From an uncultured Roseobacter sp. (lineage in GTDB: Bacteria; Pseudomonadota; Alphaproteobacteria; Rhodobacterales; Rhodobacteraceae), in assembly GCA_947488305.1 (NCBI GenBank), contig CANKZM010000004.1, forward strand, positions 129,501 through 193,500: 64,000 nt of DNA. The letters run 5' to 3'. Both the position numbers and the translations under genes were made by a program. The notes below the pieces were generated by a model. The model saw only the letters and a program-made list of their open reading frames with translations, was not told where the DNA came from and made no database searches. Shown piece after piece: positions 27,564-34,743 of the stretch (positions are counted from its first letter, which is position 1; the number at the start of each line of letters is the position of its first letter).

Positions 27564-28217
27564 TTAGTCGGGCTGCTTGGTCATCCGCAGGTATGGCAGG
27601 ACGGTTTCAAATTCTCCGAACTTTGCTTTGGCATCCTCGTTTGACACGGTGGGCGGGATGACCACATCCTGCCCTACCTGCCAGTTTGCTGGCGTCGCCA
27701 CACCCTTGCCAATCGACACCTGCAACGCGTCAAGTGCTCGAAGAACTTCGGCAAAATTTCGGCCAACGGTCATCGGATAGGTCATCGACAGTTTCAACTG
27801 CTTGTCTGGCCCGATGATGAAAACCGACCGAACCGTTGCGCTATCAGCTGGTGTTCGGCCATCGGGCAAATAGGCTTCGGCTGGCAACATGTCGAAGGCT
27901 TTCGATATAGCAAGCCCGTCATCGGCAATGATCGGGAACCCTGCCGTCGCACCGCCCACTTTTTCGATGTCGCCCTTCCACTTCTTGTGATCTTCGACAC
28001 CGTCCACGGACACGCCGATCACCTTGGTGTTGCGTTTTTCCCATTCGGCGGCCAACTGCGCCACGGCCCCGAACTCTGTCGTGCAGACGGGCGTGAAATC
28101 CTTGGGGTGAGAAAAGAGAATGGCCCAGCTATCACCGATCCAGTCATGGAACTGAATCGTCCCATGGTCGGTCTCGGCTGTAAAATCGGGAACGATGTCG
28201 TTAATGCGCAAGCCCAT
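27564..28217 (-). CDS. 1-Cys peroxiredoxin (Prx6 type)
   Basis: This cytoplasmic peroxidase reduces H2O2 and organic peroxides. The 217-aa protein carries the peroxidatic Cys in the motif HPKDFTPVCTTEFG (about C45) and no other cysteine at all, which makes it a true 1-Cys enzyme that must be re-reduced by an external thiol such as glutathione. The C-terminal extension from about 160 (PANWQVGQDVVIPPTVSNED) is typical of the Prx6 subfamily. CGGAGGATACT precedes the ATG. It diverges from an aldehyde dehydrogenase gene, 148 bases away; I see no clear OxyR-type site in that gap. Confidence 0.95.
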   Translation of the reverse strand: MGLRINDIVPDFTAETDHGTIQFHDWIGDSWAILFSHPKDFTPVCTTEFGAVAQLAAEWEKRNTKVIGVSVDGVEDHKKWKGDIEKVGGATAGFPIIADDGLAISKAFDMLPAEAYLPDGRTPADSATVRSVFIIGPDKQLKLSMTYPMTVGRNFAEVLRALDALQVSIGKGVATPANWQVGQDVVIPPTVSNEDAKAKFGEFETVLPYLRMTKQPD

Positions 28218-28365
28218 AGTATCCTCCGGTGCAATGTAGCGGTCAGTTTTCCATAATGCGTACCAAGCGAATTACCTTGCAAGCTCTCGCTTGTCCATCT
28301 AGCAGCGCGAGACGTGCGCACCAAATAAGGTCGCGCACCAACAGCACCTGAAAGGAGATAGCCCC

Positions 28366-29793
28366 ATGCAGGAAAAACGAGATTTTTATATCAACGGTGA
28401 ATGGGTCGCCCCGGCGCAAGCGCTTGACTTTGCAGTCATCGACCCTTCAACGGAAGAACAATGTGCGGTTATCTCCCTCGGGGGTCAAAGTGATACGGAT
28501 GCGGCTGTGTCCGCTGCGCGCAAGGCATTCCCGGCTTGGTCGCGCACATCCAAACAAGAACGAACTGAGCTGATCAAGAGCCTTGGGCAAGTCTACAATG
28601 ACCGCGCCGAAGAAATGGCGCAGGCAATGTCTTTGGAAATGGGCGCGCCCATCGACATGAGCCGGGCACAGCAAGTCGGCGCGGGAAGCTGGCATATCGA
28701 AGGCTTTCTGGAAGCCTTTGAGGGTTTTGAATTTGAAAGCGATTTCACGGCCTCGGAGCGGACCATAAAAGAGCCGATTGGGGTCTGCGCGCTGATCACG
28801 CCCTGGAACTGGCCCATGAACCAGATCATCCTGAAAACCGTCGCGGCGATGGCAGCAGGGTGCACGATGGTTCTGAAACCTTCGGAAATCGCGCCGCTTT
28901 CCGGCATCCTGTTTTCCGAAATCGTGGATCAGGCAGGCTTTCCACCCGGCGTTTTCAACATGGTGAATGGCGATGGTGTCGGCGTGGGCAGCCAGCTCTC
29001 GGCCCACCCGGATGTTGATATGGTCAGCTTCACCGGGTCGACCCGTGCCGGCATTCTGATTTCAAAAGCGGCTGCGGATACCCTGAAACGCGTCAGTCTG
29101 GAATTAGGCGGCAAGGGCGCAAACATCATCTTTGCGGATGCGTGCGAAAAAGCGGTTAAACAAGGTGCGCAGCGGTGTTTCCGCAATACTGGGCAGTCGT
29201 GCAATGCACCGACCCGAATGCTGGTCGAAAAATCTCGTTACGATGACGCTGTTCGTGAAGCCGCCGAAGTCGCTAATACGACGCGCGTTGCACCTGCAAA
29301 GGAAGAAGGACGTCACATTGGCCCGGTCGTCTCCGAAACCCAATTCGACAAGATCCAGCGGCTGATTGAAATTGGCATGTCCGAAGCCCGCCTCGTTGCA
29401 GGCGGTCTTGGTCGGCCTGAAGGATTGAACCGCGGCTACTATGTGAAGCCCACAGTCTTTGCGGATGTGAACAACGACATGACCATTGCGCGTGAGGAGA
29501 TCTTTGGTCCGGTCTTGTCGATCATTCCGTTTGAAACCGAAGAGGAAGCAATCGAGATTGCCAACGATACACCTTACGGGCTGACCAACTACGTTCAGAC
29601 CGAAGATACCGAGAAACGCAGGCGGGTGGCGCGTCAACTTCGATCCGGCATGGTCGAGACAAATGGCGTTGGGCTGGCCAAAGGCTCACCCTTTGGAGGT
29701 TACAAGCAGTCGGGGAATGGGCGTGAAGGCGGCCTGTTCGGCATTGAAGAATTCCTTGAGGTCAAAGCAGTGTCCGGCTGGGCAGCTGAATAA
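28366..29793 (+). CDS. Aldehyde dehydrogenase family protein
   Basis: This is a single-domain NAD(P)-dependent aldehyde dehydrogenase of 475 aa. It shows LITPWNWPMNQI, the nucleotide-binding FTGSTRAGILISKAA, general-base Glu in LELGGKGAN (about 247), catalytic Cys in GQSCNAPTR (about 280), and the C-terminal FGGYKQSGNGREGG. All catalytic residues are in place. The substrate is not determinable; the family includes many broad-range aldehyde oxidisers. AAAGGAGATA lies before the ATG. It is unrelated in sequence order to the two-domain ALDH at 3.9-6.3 kb and ends in its own terminator. Confidence 0.93.
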   Translation: MQEKRDFYINGEWVAPAQALDFAVIDPSTEEQCAVISLGGQSDTDAAVSAARKAFPAWSRTSKQERTELIKSLGQVYNDRAEEMAQAMSLEMGAPIDMSRAQQVGAGSWHIEGFLEAFEGFEFESDFTASERTIKEPIGVCALITPWNWPMNQIILKTVAAMAAGCTMVLKPSEIAPLSGILFSEIVDQAGFPPGVFNMVNGDGVGVGSQLSAHPDVDMVSFTGSTRAGILISKAAADTLKRVSLELGGKGANIIFADACEKAVKQGAQRCFRNTGQSCNAPTRMLVEKSRYDDAVREAAEVANTTRVAPAKEEGRHIGPVVSETQFDKIQRLIEIGMSEARLVAGGLGRPEGLNRGYYVKPTVFADVNNDMTIAREEIFGPVLSIIPFETEEEAIEIANDTPYGLTNYVQTEDTEKRRRVARQLRSGMVETNGVGLAKGSPFGGYKQSGNGREGGLFGIEEFLEVKAVSGWAAE

Positions 29794-29814
29794 TCGCTGT
29801 ACCTTCAGAAATTG

Positions 29815-29840
29815 AAAAAGCCGCTTCACTGCGGCTTTTT
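29815..29840. terminator. Bidirectional rho-independent terminator
   Basis: AAAAAGCCGC pairs perfectly with GCGGCTTTTT around a 6-base loop (TTCACT), 21 bases after the aldehyde dehydrogenase stop. The symmetric A and T tracts let it serve both that gene and the convergent SRPBCC gene, which ends 30 bases on. Confidence 0.92.
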
Positions 29841-29869
29841 TGATTTAATATCAATGCCTAACGGCGTGT

Positions 29870-30292
29870 TTAGGCTGGGACGGTATGCAAAGCTTCGCGC
29901 ATTTGGATGAAGTGTTTGTCCCATCCGTTGTCCAGCGCAAGGATGAGGTCAAAGGCTTCGGCGCTGGCGGGCAAGCCTTCATGTTCCAAAGAGAGTTTTG
30001 TGCCTCCGGGCATCTCGGAAAGTGTCCATTTCACTAGGCTTTTTGCATCCCCCATCGGTTTGACCGTGAAGGTGTATTCCAGGTACTCAGGTCTGCGGGC
30101 GGCGAGAACGTCACCCCAAATCAACAGGTCACCACTTTCGGTTCCGAAAAGCTCCAGTTTGTCGCCCTGCTTCAACGTTGCTTTGGGCGCATGAAACCAT
30201 TTGGCAAGTTTGTCCGGTTCGGTCAGGAAGGCCCAAACCTCGTCTCGAGAGGCCCGGAGAAAGATGGTCTTACTTAATGTCGGAGTGGTCAT
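29870..30292 (-). CDS. SRPBCC / AHSA1-like domain protein
   Basis: The 140-aa cytoplasmic protein has the START-like fold of the activator-of-Hsp90-like (AHSA1) group: TLSKTIFLRASRDEVWAFLTEPDKLAKWF at the N-terminus and a C-terminal helix region WDKHFIQMREALH. Such proteins bind hydrophobic ligands; small bacterial ones are very often encoded directly after an ArsR-type regulator, as here. The ATG overlaps the regulator's stop by 4 bases, so both are made from one message. The ligand or role is unknown. Confidence 0.9.
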   Translation of the reverse strand: MTTPTLSKTIFLRASRDEVWAFLTEPDKLAKWFHAPKATLKQGDKLELFGTESGDLLIWGDVLAARRPEYLEYTFTVKPMGDAKSLVKWTLSEMPGGTKLSLEHEGLPASAEAFDLILALDNGWDKHFIQMREALHTVPA

Positions 30293-30606
30293 TTGGTGTC
30301 CTTTTCAATTGCGGTTTTCAGTGCGGTCAAGCGGTCGTCCCAGAAGCTGTCAAAATAGCCCAACCAGTCGAGTACGGGTTTGATCCCTTTAGGGCTGAGG
30401 GAATTGATGCGTTCGCGGCCCCGCGTTTTCACGGTGATCAGACCACCATCTGACAAAACGGTCAGGTGTTTCTTGACGGCAGCGCGAGTCATATCGAAGT
30501 TCTCGGAGACCTCGGCGATGGTCAGATCGCGGCGTCGGAGCATCAGCAGAATTTCGCGTCGCGTAGGATCCGCGAGAGCGCGAAAGGTAGGTTGTTCAAC
30601 GGGCAT
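30289..30606 (-). CDS. ArsR-family transcriptional regulator
   Basis: This is a 105-aa winged-helix DNA-binding protein: ALADPTRREILLMLRRRDLTIAEVSENFDMTRAAVKKHL is the helix-turn-helix, followed by the wing (LSDGGLITVKTRGRERINSL). It lacks the CxC metal motif of classical ArsR/SmtB proteins and has no cysteine, so it is the metal-free type that pairs with SRPBCC proteins. Two 18-bp operator-like repeats overlie its promoter, so autoregulation is expected. GGAGG is 5 bases before the ATG. Confidence 0.93.
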   Translation of the reverse strand: MPVEQPTFRALADPTRREILLMLRRRDLTIAEVSENFDMTRAAVKKHLTVLSDGGLITVKTRGRERINSLSPKGIKPVLDWLGYFDSFWDDRLTALKTAIEKDTK

Positions 30607-30618
30607 GTCACCTCCATT

Positions 30619-30660
30619 ATGAAACCATTTGGTATCCCTTTTATGAAACCAAACGGTATC
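30619..30660 (-). promoter_or_regulatory. Tandem ArsR operators over the regulator's promoter
   Basis: Two copies of an 18-bp element, GATACC-N4-GGTTTCAT on the minus strand, occupy 30660-30643 and 30636-30619, 24 bp apart start to start. Their inner parts are inverted repeats (ACC-N4-GGT). The first copy covers the spacer and -10 of a promoter with a perfect -35 TTGACA (30667-30662) and -10 CATAAA (30645-30640). The second sits between the -10 and the ribosome-binding site. Binding there would repress the operon strongly. Confidence 0.6.
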
Positions 30661-30691
30661 ATGTCAAGCATGAATTGAATGAAAAGGGCAA

Positions 30692-31339
30692 TCAGAACGG
30701 TGCGGGCGCTCGAATTTTCATGGATCGGCCACCGTTTGGGTGCTTGAAGCGCAGCTCTTCCGAATGCAGCATCAGGCGCGGAAAATCCCGGGCAGGGCCG
30801 GTTGCATAGAAGGGATCTCCAAGGATCGGATGACCCAGTGCCAGCATATGGACCCTGAGCTGGTGGCTGCGTCCGGTGCGAGGGTGCAAACGGATACGAG
30901 TGGTCTCACCGTCCGTTTTCAGCACTCGCCAGTCCGTTTGCGCGGGTTTCCCGGTCTCGTGACAGACCATCTGCCGCGGCCGGTTAGGCCAGTCAACGAT
31001 CAAAGGCAGATCAACAGTTCCCGTTTTCTCGGACGGGACACCCCATATGCGCGCGACATATGTTTTTCGTGTCATGCGCTTTTCAAACTGCAATCCAAGA
31101 TGCCGTTGCGCATGGGGTGTCAAAGCAAAGATCATCACACCGCTGGTATCTCGGTCCAGCCGATGTACCAGCAAGGCGTCAGGGAAGGCTGCCTGCACCC
31201 GGGCCATCAGGCAGTCGGCCAAATCCGGCCCCTTGCCCGGCACCGATAATAAGCCCGCAGGTTTATCAACCAACAGGACTTCAGCGTCTTCGTGGAGCAC
31301 GACCAAAGGATCGTCAGGCGGGGCGTATTCTGCACTCAT
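30692..31339 (-). CDS. RluA-family pseudouridine synthase
   Basis: This is a 215-aa RNA pseudouridine synthase of the RluA/RluC/RluD superfamily. It has the catalytic aspartate in LVHRLDRDTSGVMIFAL (HRLDRDTSG is the family motif, about D65), plus VDKPAGLLSVPG upstream and TGRSHQLRVHMLALGHPILGD downstream. There is no S4 domain, and the length matches the short RluA type that modifies 23S U746 and tRNA U32, but specificity cannot be proven by eye. A longer frame extends to 31603; I use the ATG at 31339 because homology begins there and AGGCGGG precedes it. It ends a long minus-strand run and may be co-transcribed with the upstream catabolic genes. Confidence 0.9.
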   Translation of the reverse strand: MSAEYAPPDDPLVVLHEDAEVLLVDKPAGLLSVPGKGPDLADCLMARVQAAFPDALLVHRLDRDTSGVMIFALTPHAQRHLGLQFEKRMTRKTYVARIWGVPSEKTGTVDLPLIVDWPNRPRQMVCHETGKPAQTDWRVLKTDGETTRIRLHPRTGRSHQLRVHMLALGHPILGDPFYATGPARDFPRLMLHSEELRFKHPNGGRSMKIRAPAPF

Positions 31340-31376
31340 CCCGCCTGATCTCAGATGTAACGCCCAAGCGCAAGCG

Positions 31377-33821
31377 TCAGGCTTTGACGCGTTCTGACTT
31401 CGGATCGTACATCGGTTTGAGCGATACCTCGGCTTGAACACGCGTGCCGGCGACGTCGATCTCGTAGTTGGAGGCCAGCACTTCGGCCGCTGTTTCGCCC
31501 TTGCAAGGCACGTATCCCAGACCCATGGCAGCCCCAAGGCTGTGACCATAGGCGCCGGAGGCCAGATAACCGACAAGCTCACCGTTTCGCAGAACCGGTT
31601 CATTGTGATAGAGCAGCGGTTCGCGATCGGTCAGTTTGAATTGCAGAAGCCGTTTCTCCAGCCCGGTTTCCTTTTTCCGCAGTACAGCGTCTCGCCCGAT
31701 GAAATCGGGTTTGTCCGTCTTGACCGCGAAACCAAGCCCGGCCTCAAGGACATGATCCTCACAGGTGATATCGTGGCCGAAGTGGCGAAAGCCTTTTTCA
31801 ATGCGGGCGCTATCCATCATATGCATGCCGCAAAGCTTCAGATCCATATCCTGGCCCGCAGCGTGTAAGACCTCAAACGCGTGGGCGGCCATATCCGACG
31901 AGACATAAACTTCCCAACCCAGCTCTCCGACGTAAGTGACCCGGTGCACACGGGCGAGGCCCATGCCCAACTCAATCTCCTGAGCAGTACCAAAGGGGTT
32001 TACTTCATTGCCAAAATCCGCAGGTGAGACTTTCTGCAACAATTCGCGTGCGTTCGGGCCCATGATCGCCAAAACACCTTCGCCAGCAGTGACATCGGTG
32101 ATGACCACATTGAAGTCACCAACATGGCGCTGCATCCAAGTCTGATCCGCAAGCCGCGTGGCGGCCGGGGTGACCACAAGGAAAGCAGTTTCCGACACTC
32201 GTGTGACCGTCACATCGGCCTCGATCCCGCCGGTTGAATTCAGAAACTGCGTGTAGACGATCTTGCCCACGGCGACGTCATACTGACCGCCGCCGACATA
32301 GTTCATGAAAGCAACTGCATCACGTCCCTCAACCCGGATCTTGCCGAAGGAGGACATGTCATACATGCCAACATTGTTTCGGATCGCGGTGACTTCCTCG
32401 GCGACGTTGTCAAAGAAATTCTGACGTTTCCAGGTATATTCGTAGACCGACTCCTGCGTGGGTTTGGCAAACCAATTGGCCCGTTCCCATCCCGCAAGCT
32501 CGCCCATGACTGCGCCATTGTCCAACAGGTGCTGGTGGAACGGCGTGCGACGGACACCACGTGCGGTCTCTTTCTGGCGGAACGGGAAATGGTCAGCGTA
32601 GAGCAGGCCCAGCGTTTCCTTGGCGCGTTCAAAGAGATAGGTTTTATTCCCTTGAAAAGGTTGCATGCGGCTGATGTCCACATCCCCCAGGTCAAAGGGT
32701 TTTTCACCAGCTTCCATCCACTGAGCCAACGCCATGCCCGCGCCGCCAGCGGACTGAATCCCGATCGAGTTAAAGCCAGCCGCAACCCAGAAGTTATCCA
32801 GCTCAGGTGCAAGACCGAGGTGGTAGGCGTCATCAGGTGTAAAGCTTTCGGGCCCGTTAAAGAATGTATGGATGCCAGCCTCAGCCAACATCGGCAATCG
32901 TTCAACAGCGGCCTCCAGAATCGGCTCAAAATGATCGAAGTCTTCCGGCAACTGATCAAACTCGAAATCACCGGGGATACCCTCCATACCCCAGGGCTTG
33001 GCGTTCGGTTCAAAGGCGCCCAGCAGCATCTTGCCTGCGTCTTCCTTATAGTAGGCACATTCGTCCGGCACCCGAAGCACCGGCAGCTGTTTCAGCCCGG
33101 CGATGGCTTCGGTCACGATGTAAAAATGTTCGCAGGCCTGAAGCGGAACATTAACGCCTGCCATGCGGCCGACTTCATGACCCCACATGCCACCGCAGTT
33201 GACGACCATATCGGCTTTGATGTGTCCGTTTTCGCCACCTTGCTCCCAATCGACACCCGTGACCCTGCGACCTTCACGAATAATCTTTGTCACCCGGGTC
33301 CGCTCGATAACCTGCGCGCCGTTCTGACGTGCGCCCTTTGCCAATGCCAGCGCGATATTGGCAGGATCACCCTGCCCGTCCTTATCCAGATAAACCGCAC
33401 CTGTAACACCATCGATGTTGAGATGCTCGTACCGCTCCTTGACCTCTTGCGGTGAGATTTCCTCCACCTCTACGCCGAACGCGCGGGCCATGGCGGCTTG
33501 GCGATAAATCTCTTCCCGGCGCTCGTCGGTCAGCGCAACCGTGACCGAGCCGCATCGCTTAAAACCGGTTGCGACGCCCGTTTCCGCTTCAAGGTTGCCG
33601 TAGAGTTCCTGGCTGTACTTGGCGAGCTTGGTCATGTTGGCCGTGGCGCGCAATTGAGCGATCAAGCCCGCAGCATGCCATGTGGTGCCAGATGTCAGCT
33701 GCTTGCGTTCCAGCAAGACGATATCTTTCCAACCCTGCTTCGCAAGGTGGTATGCAACCGAGCAGCCGATCACGCCGCCGCCAATGATGACGACCCGTGC
33801 TTGGGATGGGGGAAGTGCCAT
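31377..33821 (-). CDS. FAD-dependent dimethylglycine/sarcosine dehydrogenase-like protein with GcvT domain
   Basis: The 814-aa protein combines an N-terminal FAD oxidoreductase (DAO fold, GGGVIGCSVAYHLAKQGW at about 14) with a C-terminal tetrahydrofolate-binding aminomethyltransferase (GcvT) domain from about 430. The TSGTTWHAAG segment holds the histidine that covalently carries FAD in dimethylglycine dehydrogenase. Enzymes of this type demethylate dimethylglycine or sarcosine and pass the one-carbon unit to THF, or release formaldehyde. It has no export signal. The true start is the ATG at 33821; a frame to 33902 lacks homology. It lies downstream of the homocysteine methyltransferase, 31 bases away. 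Confidence 0.92.
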   Translation of the reverse strand: MALPPSQARVVIIGGGVIGCSVAYHLAKQGWKDIVLLERKQLTSGTTWHAAGLIAQLRATANMTKLAKYSQELYGNLEAETGVATGFKRCGSVTVALTDERREEIYRQAAMARAFGVEVEEISPQEVKERYEHLNIDGVTGAVYLDKDGQGDPANIALALAKGARQNGAQVIERTRVTKIIREGRRVTGVDWEQGGENGHIKADMVVNCGGMWGHEVGRMAGVNVPLQACEHFYIVTEAIAGLKQLPVLRVPDECAYYKEDAGKMLLGAFEPNAKPWGMEGIPGDFEFDQLPEDFDHFEPILEAAVERLPMLAEAGIHTFFNGPESFTPDDAYHLGLAPELDNFWVAAGFNSIGIQSAGGAGMALAQWMEAGEKPFDLGDVDISRMQPFQGNKTYLFERAKETLGLLYADHFPFRQKETARGVRRTPFHQHLLDNGAVMGELAGWERANWFAKPTQESVYEYTWKRQNFFDNVAEEVTAIRNNVGMYDMSSFGKIRVEGRDAVAFMNYVGGGQYDVAVGKIVYTQFLNSTGGIEADVTVTRVSETAFLVVTPAATRLADQTWMQRHVGDFNVVITDVTAGEGVLAIMGPNARELLQKVSPADFGNEVNPFGTAQEIELGMGLARVHRVTYVGELGWEVYVSSDMAAHAFEVLHAAGQDMDLKLCGMHMMDSARIEKGFRHFGHDITCEDHVLEAGLGFAVKTDKPDFIGRDAVLRKKETGLEKRLLQFKLTDREPLLYHNEPVLRNGELVGYLASGAYGHSLGAAMGLGYVPCKGETAAEVLASNYEIDVAGTRVQAEVSLKPMYDPKSERVKA

Positions 33822-33852
33822 GTGTTGTCTCCGTTCGGAAAAGAGCGTTCGC

Positions 33853-34743
33853 TCAAATGATGGAATGTCCCGCGGCCAGCAGCCGCGATTTGATCTCAGC
33901 AATATGTTTTGGGCCTACTTCGCAGCAGCCACCGACGATCGTAGCCCCGGCCGCCACCCACTCCATGACGTATCCGGCATAGGCACGCGGTCCCATGTCA
34001 CGGCGCGCTTCAAGCGTATCCACCGTCGGCTTTTCCTTGAGGAAGTCGTCGGTGATCTGCACAAACCCGTTCGCATAGCCGCCAAAGGGTTTTCCGACCC
34101 GCGCAAGGATCGGCAGCGCTTTGGTCACGGCCTCAGGAGCCGAGCAGTTGATGAGCACCGCATCCGCTTGTCCTGCAACGCCCAACGCATCTTCGAGAGG
34201 CTCTCCCGACCTCAATTGCGTCCCGTCCCGATCAGACACGGTCAGCGATAACCAGACCGGCAAATCAGTTTCACGCGCGCCCGCCAAAGCATCCCGGGCG
34301 TGCGCCACAGAGGACACAGTTTCCAGCAGCAGAAGATCACAGGATGGAGCGAGCAGCCTGGCAATTTCCGCAAACAACGGCACCGCCACCTCAGGCGTTG
34401 GGTGCAGATCGGGGCGATAACTTGCCCCCAAAGGACCAATTGCACCTGCAATTCTTCCAGCCCCGTGGGCCTCGCGCGCCTGCGTCGCCTCACTCAATGC
34501 GCTCTTGTGTAGCGTCTCGAACGCAGTTTCCATTCCGGTGCCCGCCAAACGGTCATGATGGATCGCATAGGTATTGGCCGTGGCAATTGTGGCGCCCGCG
34601 TTGAAGAAATCCGTGTGAACGGCTTGGACCAGACCGGGGTGGTCGATCATCACTTGCGTGGACCAGAGGGGCGTGGGGCGATCCCCGGCGCGACGCACCA
34701 GCTCCTGCCCCATTCCGCCATCCAGAAGGATCACATCGCTCAT
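33853..34743 (-). CDS. Homocysteine S-methyltransferase family protein (betaine-type)
   Basis: The 296-aa protein has the Pfam S-methyltrans barrel: N-terminal ILLDGGMGQELVRRAG, the first Zn-binding cysteine in VLINCSAPEAV (about 204) and the second pair in TIVGGCCEVGPKHIAEI (about 272-273). These three cysteines bind the zinc that activates homocysteine. The family includes betaine-homocysteine and S-methylmethionine-homocysteine methyltransferases. Placement between two dimethylglycine/sarcosine dehydrogenase-like genes makes glycine betaine (giving dimethylglycine) the likeliest methyl donor, an inference. The ATG overlaps the upstream gene's stop by 4 bases. Confidence 0.92.
   Translation of the reverse strand: MSDVILLDGGMGQELVRRAGDRPTPLWSTQVMIDHPGLVQAVHTDFFNAGATIATANTYAIHHDRLAGTGMETAFETLHKSALSEATQAREAHGAGRIAGAIGPLGASYRPDLHPTPEVAVPLFAEIARLLAPSCDLLLLETVSSVAHARDALAGARETDLPVWLSLTVSDRDGTQLRSGEPLEDALGVAGQADAVLINCSAPEAVTKALPILARVGKPFGGYANGFVQITDDFLKEKPTVDTLEARRDMGPRAYAGYVMEWVAAGATIVGGCCEVGPKHIAEIKSRLLAAGHSII

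Noticed and set aside
28316-28341. Direct repeat GCGCACCAA twice, 17 bp apart, before the aldehyde dehydrogenase gene
   Set aside because: Only 9 bp long, with no palindrome and no regulator gene nearby. Too weak to call an operator.
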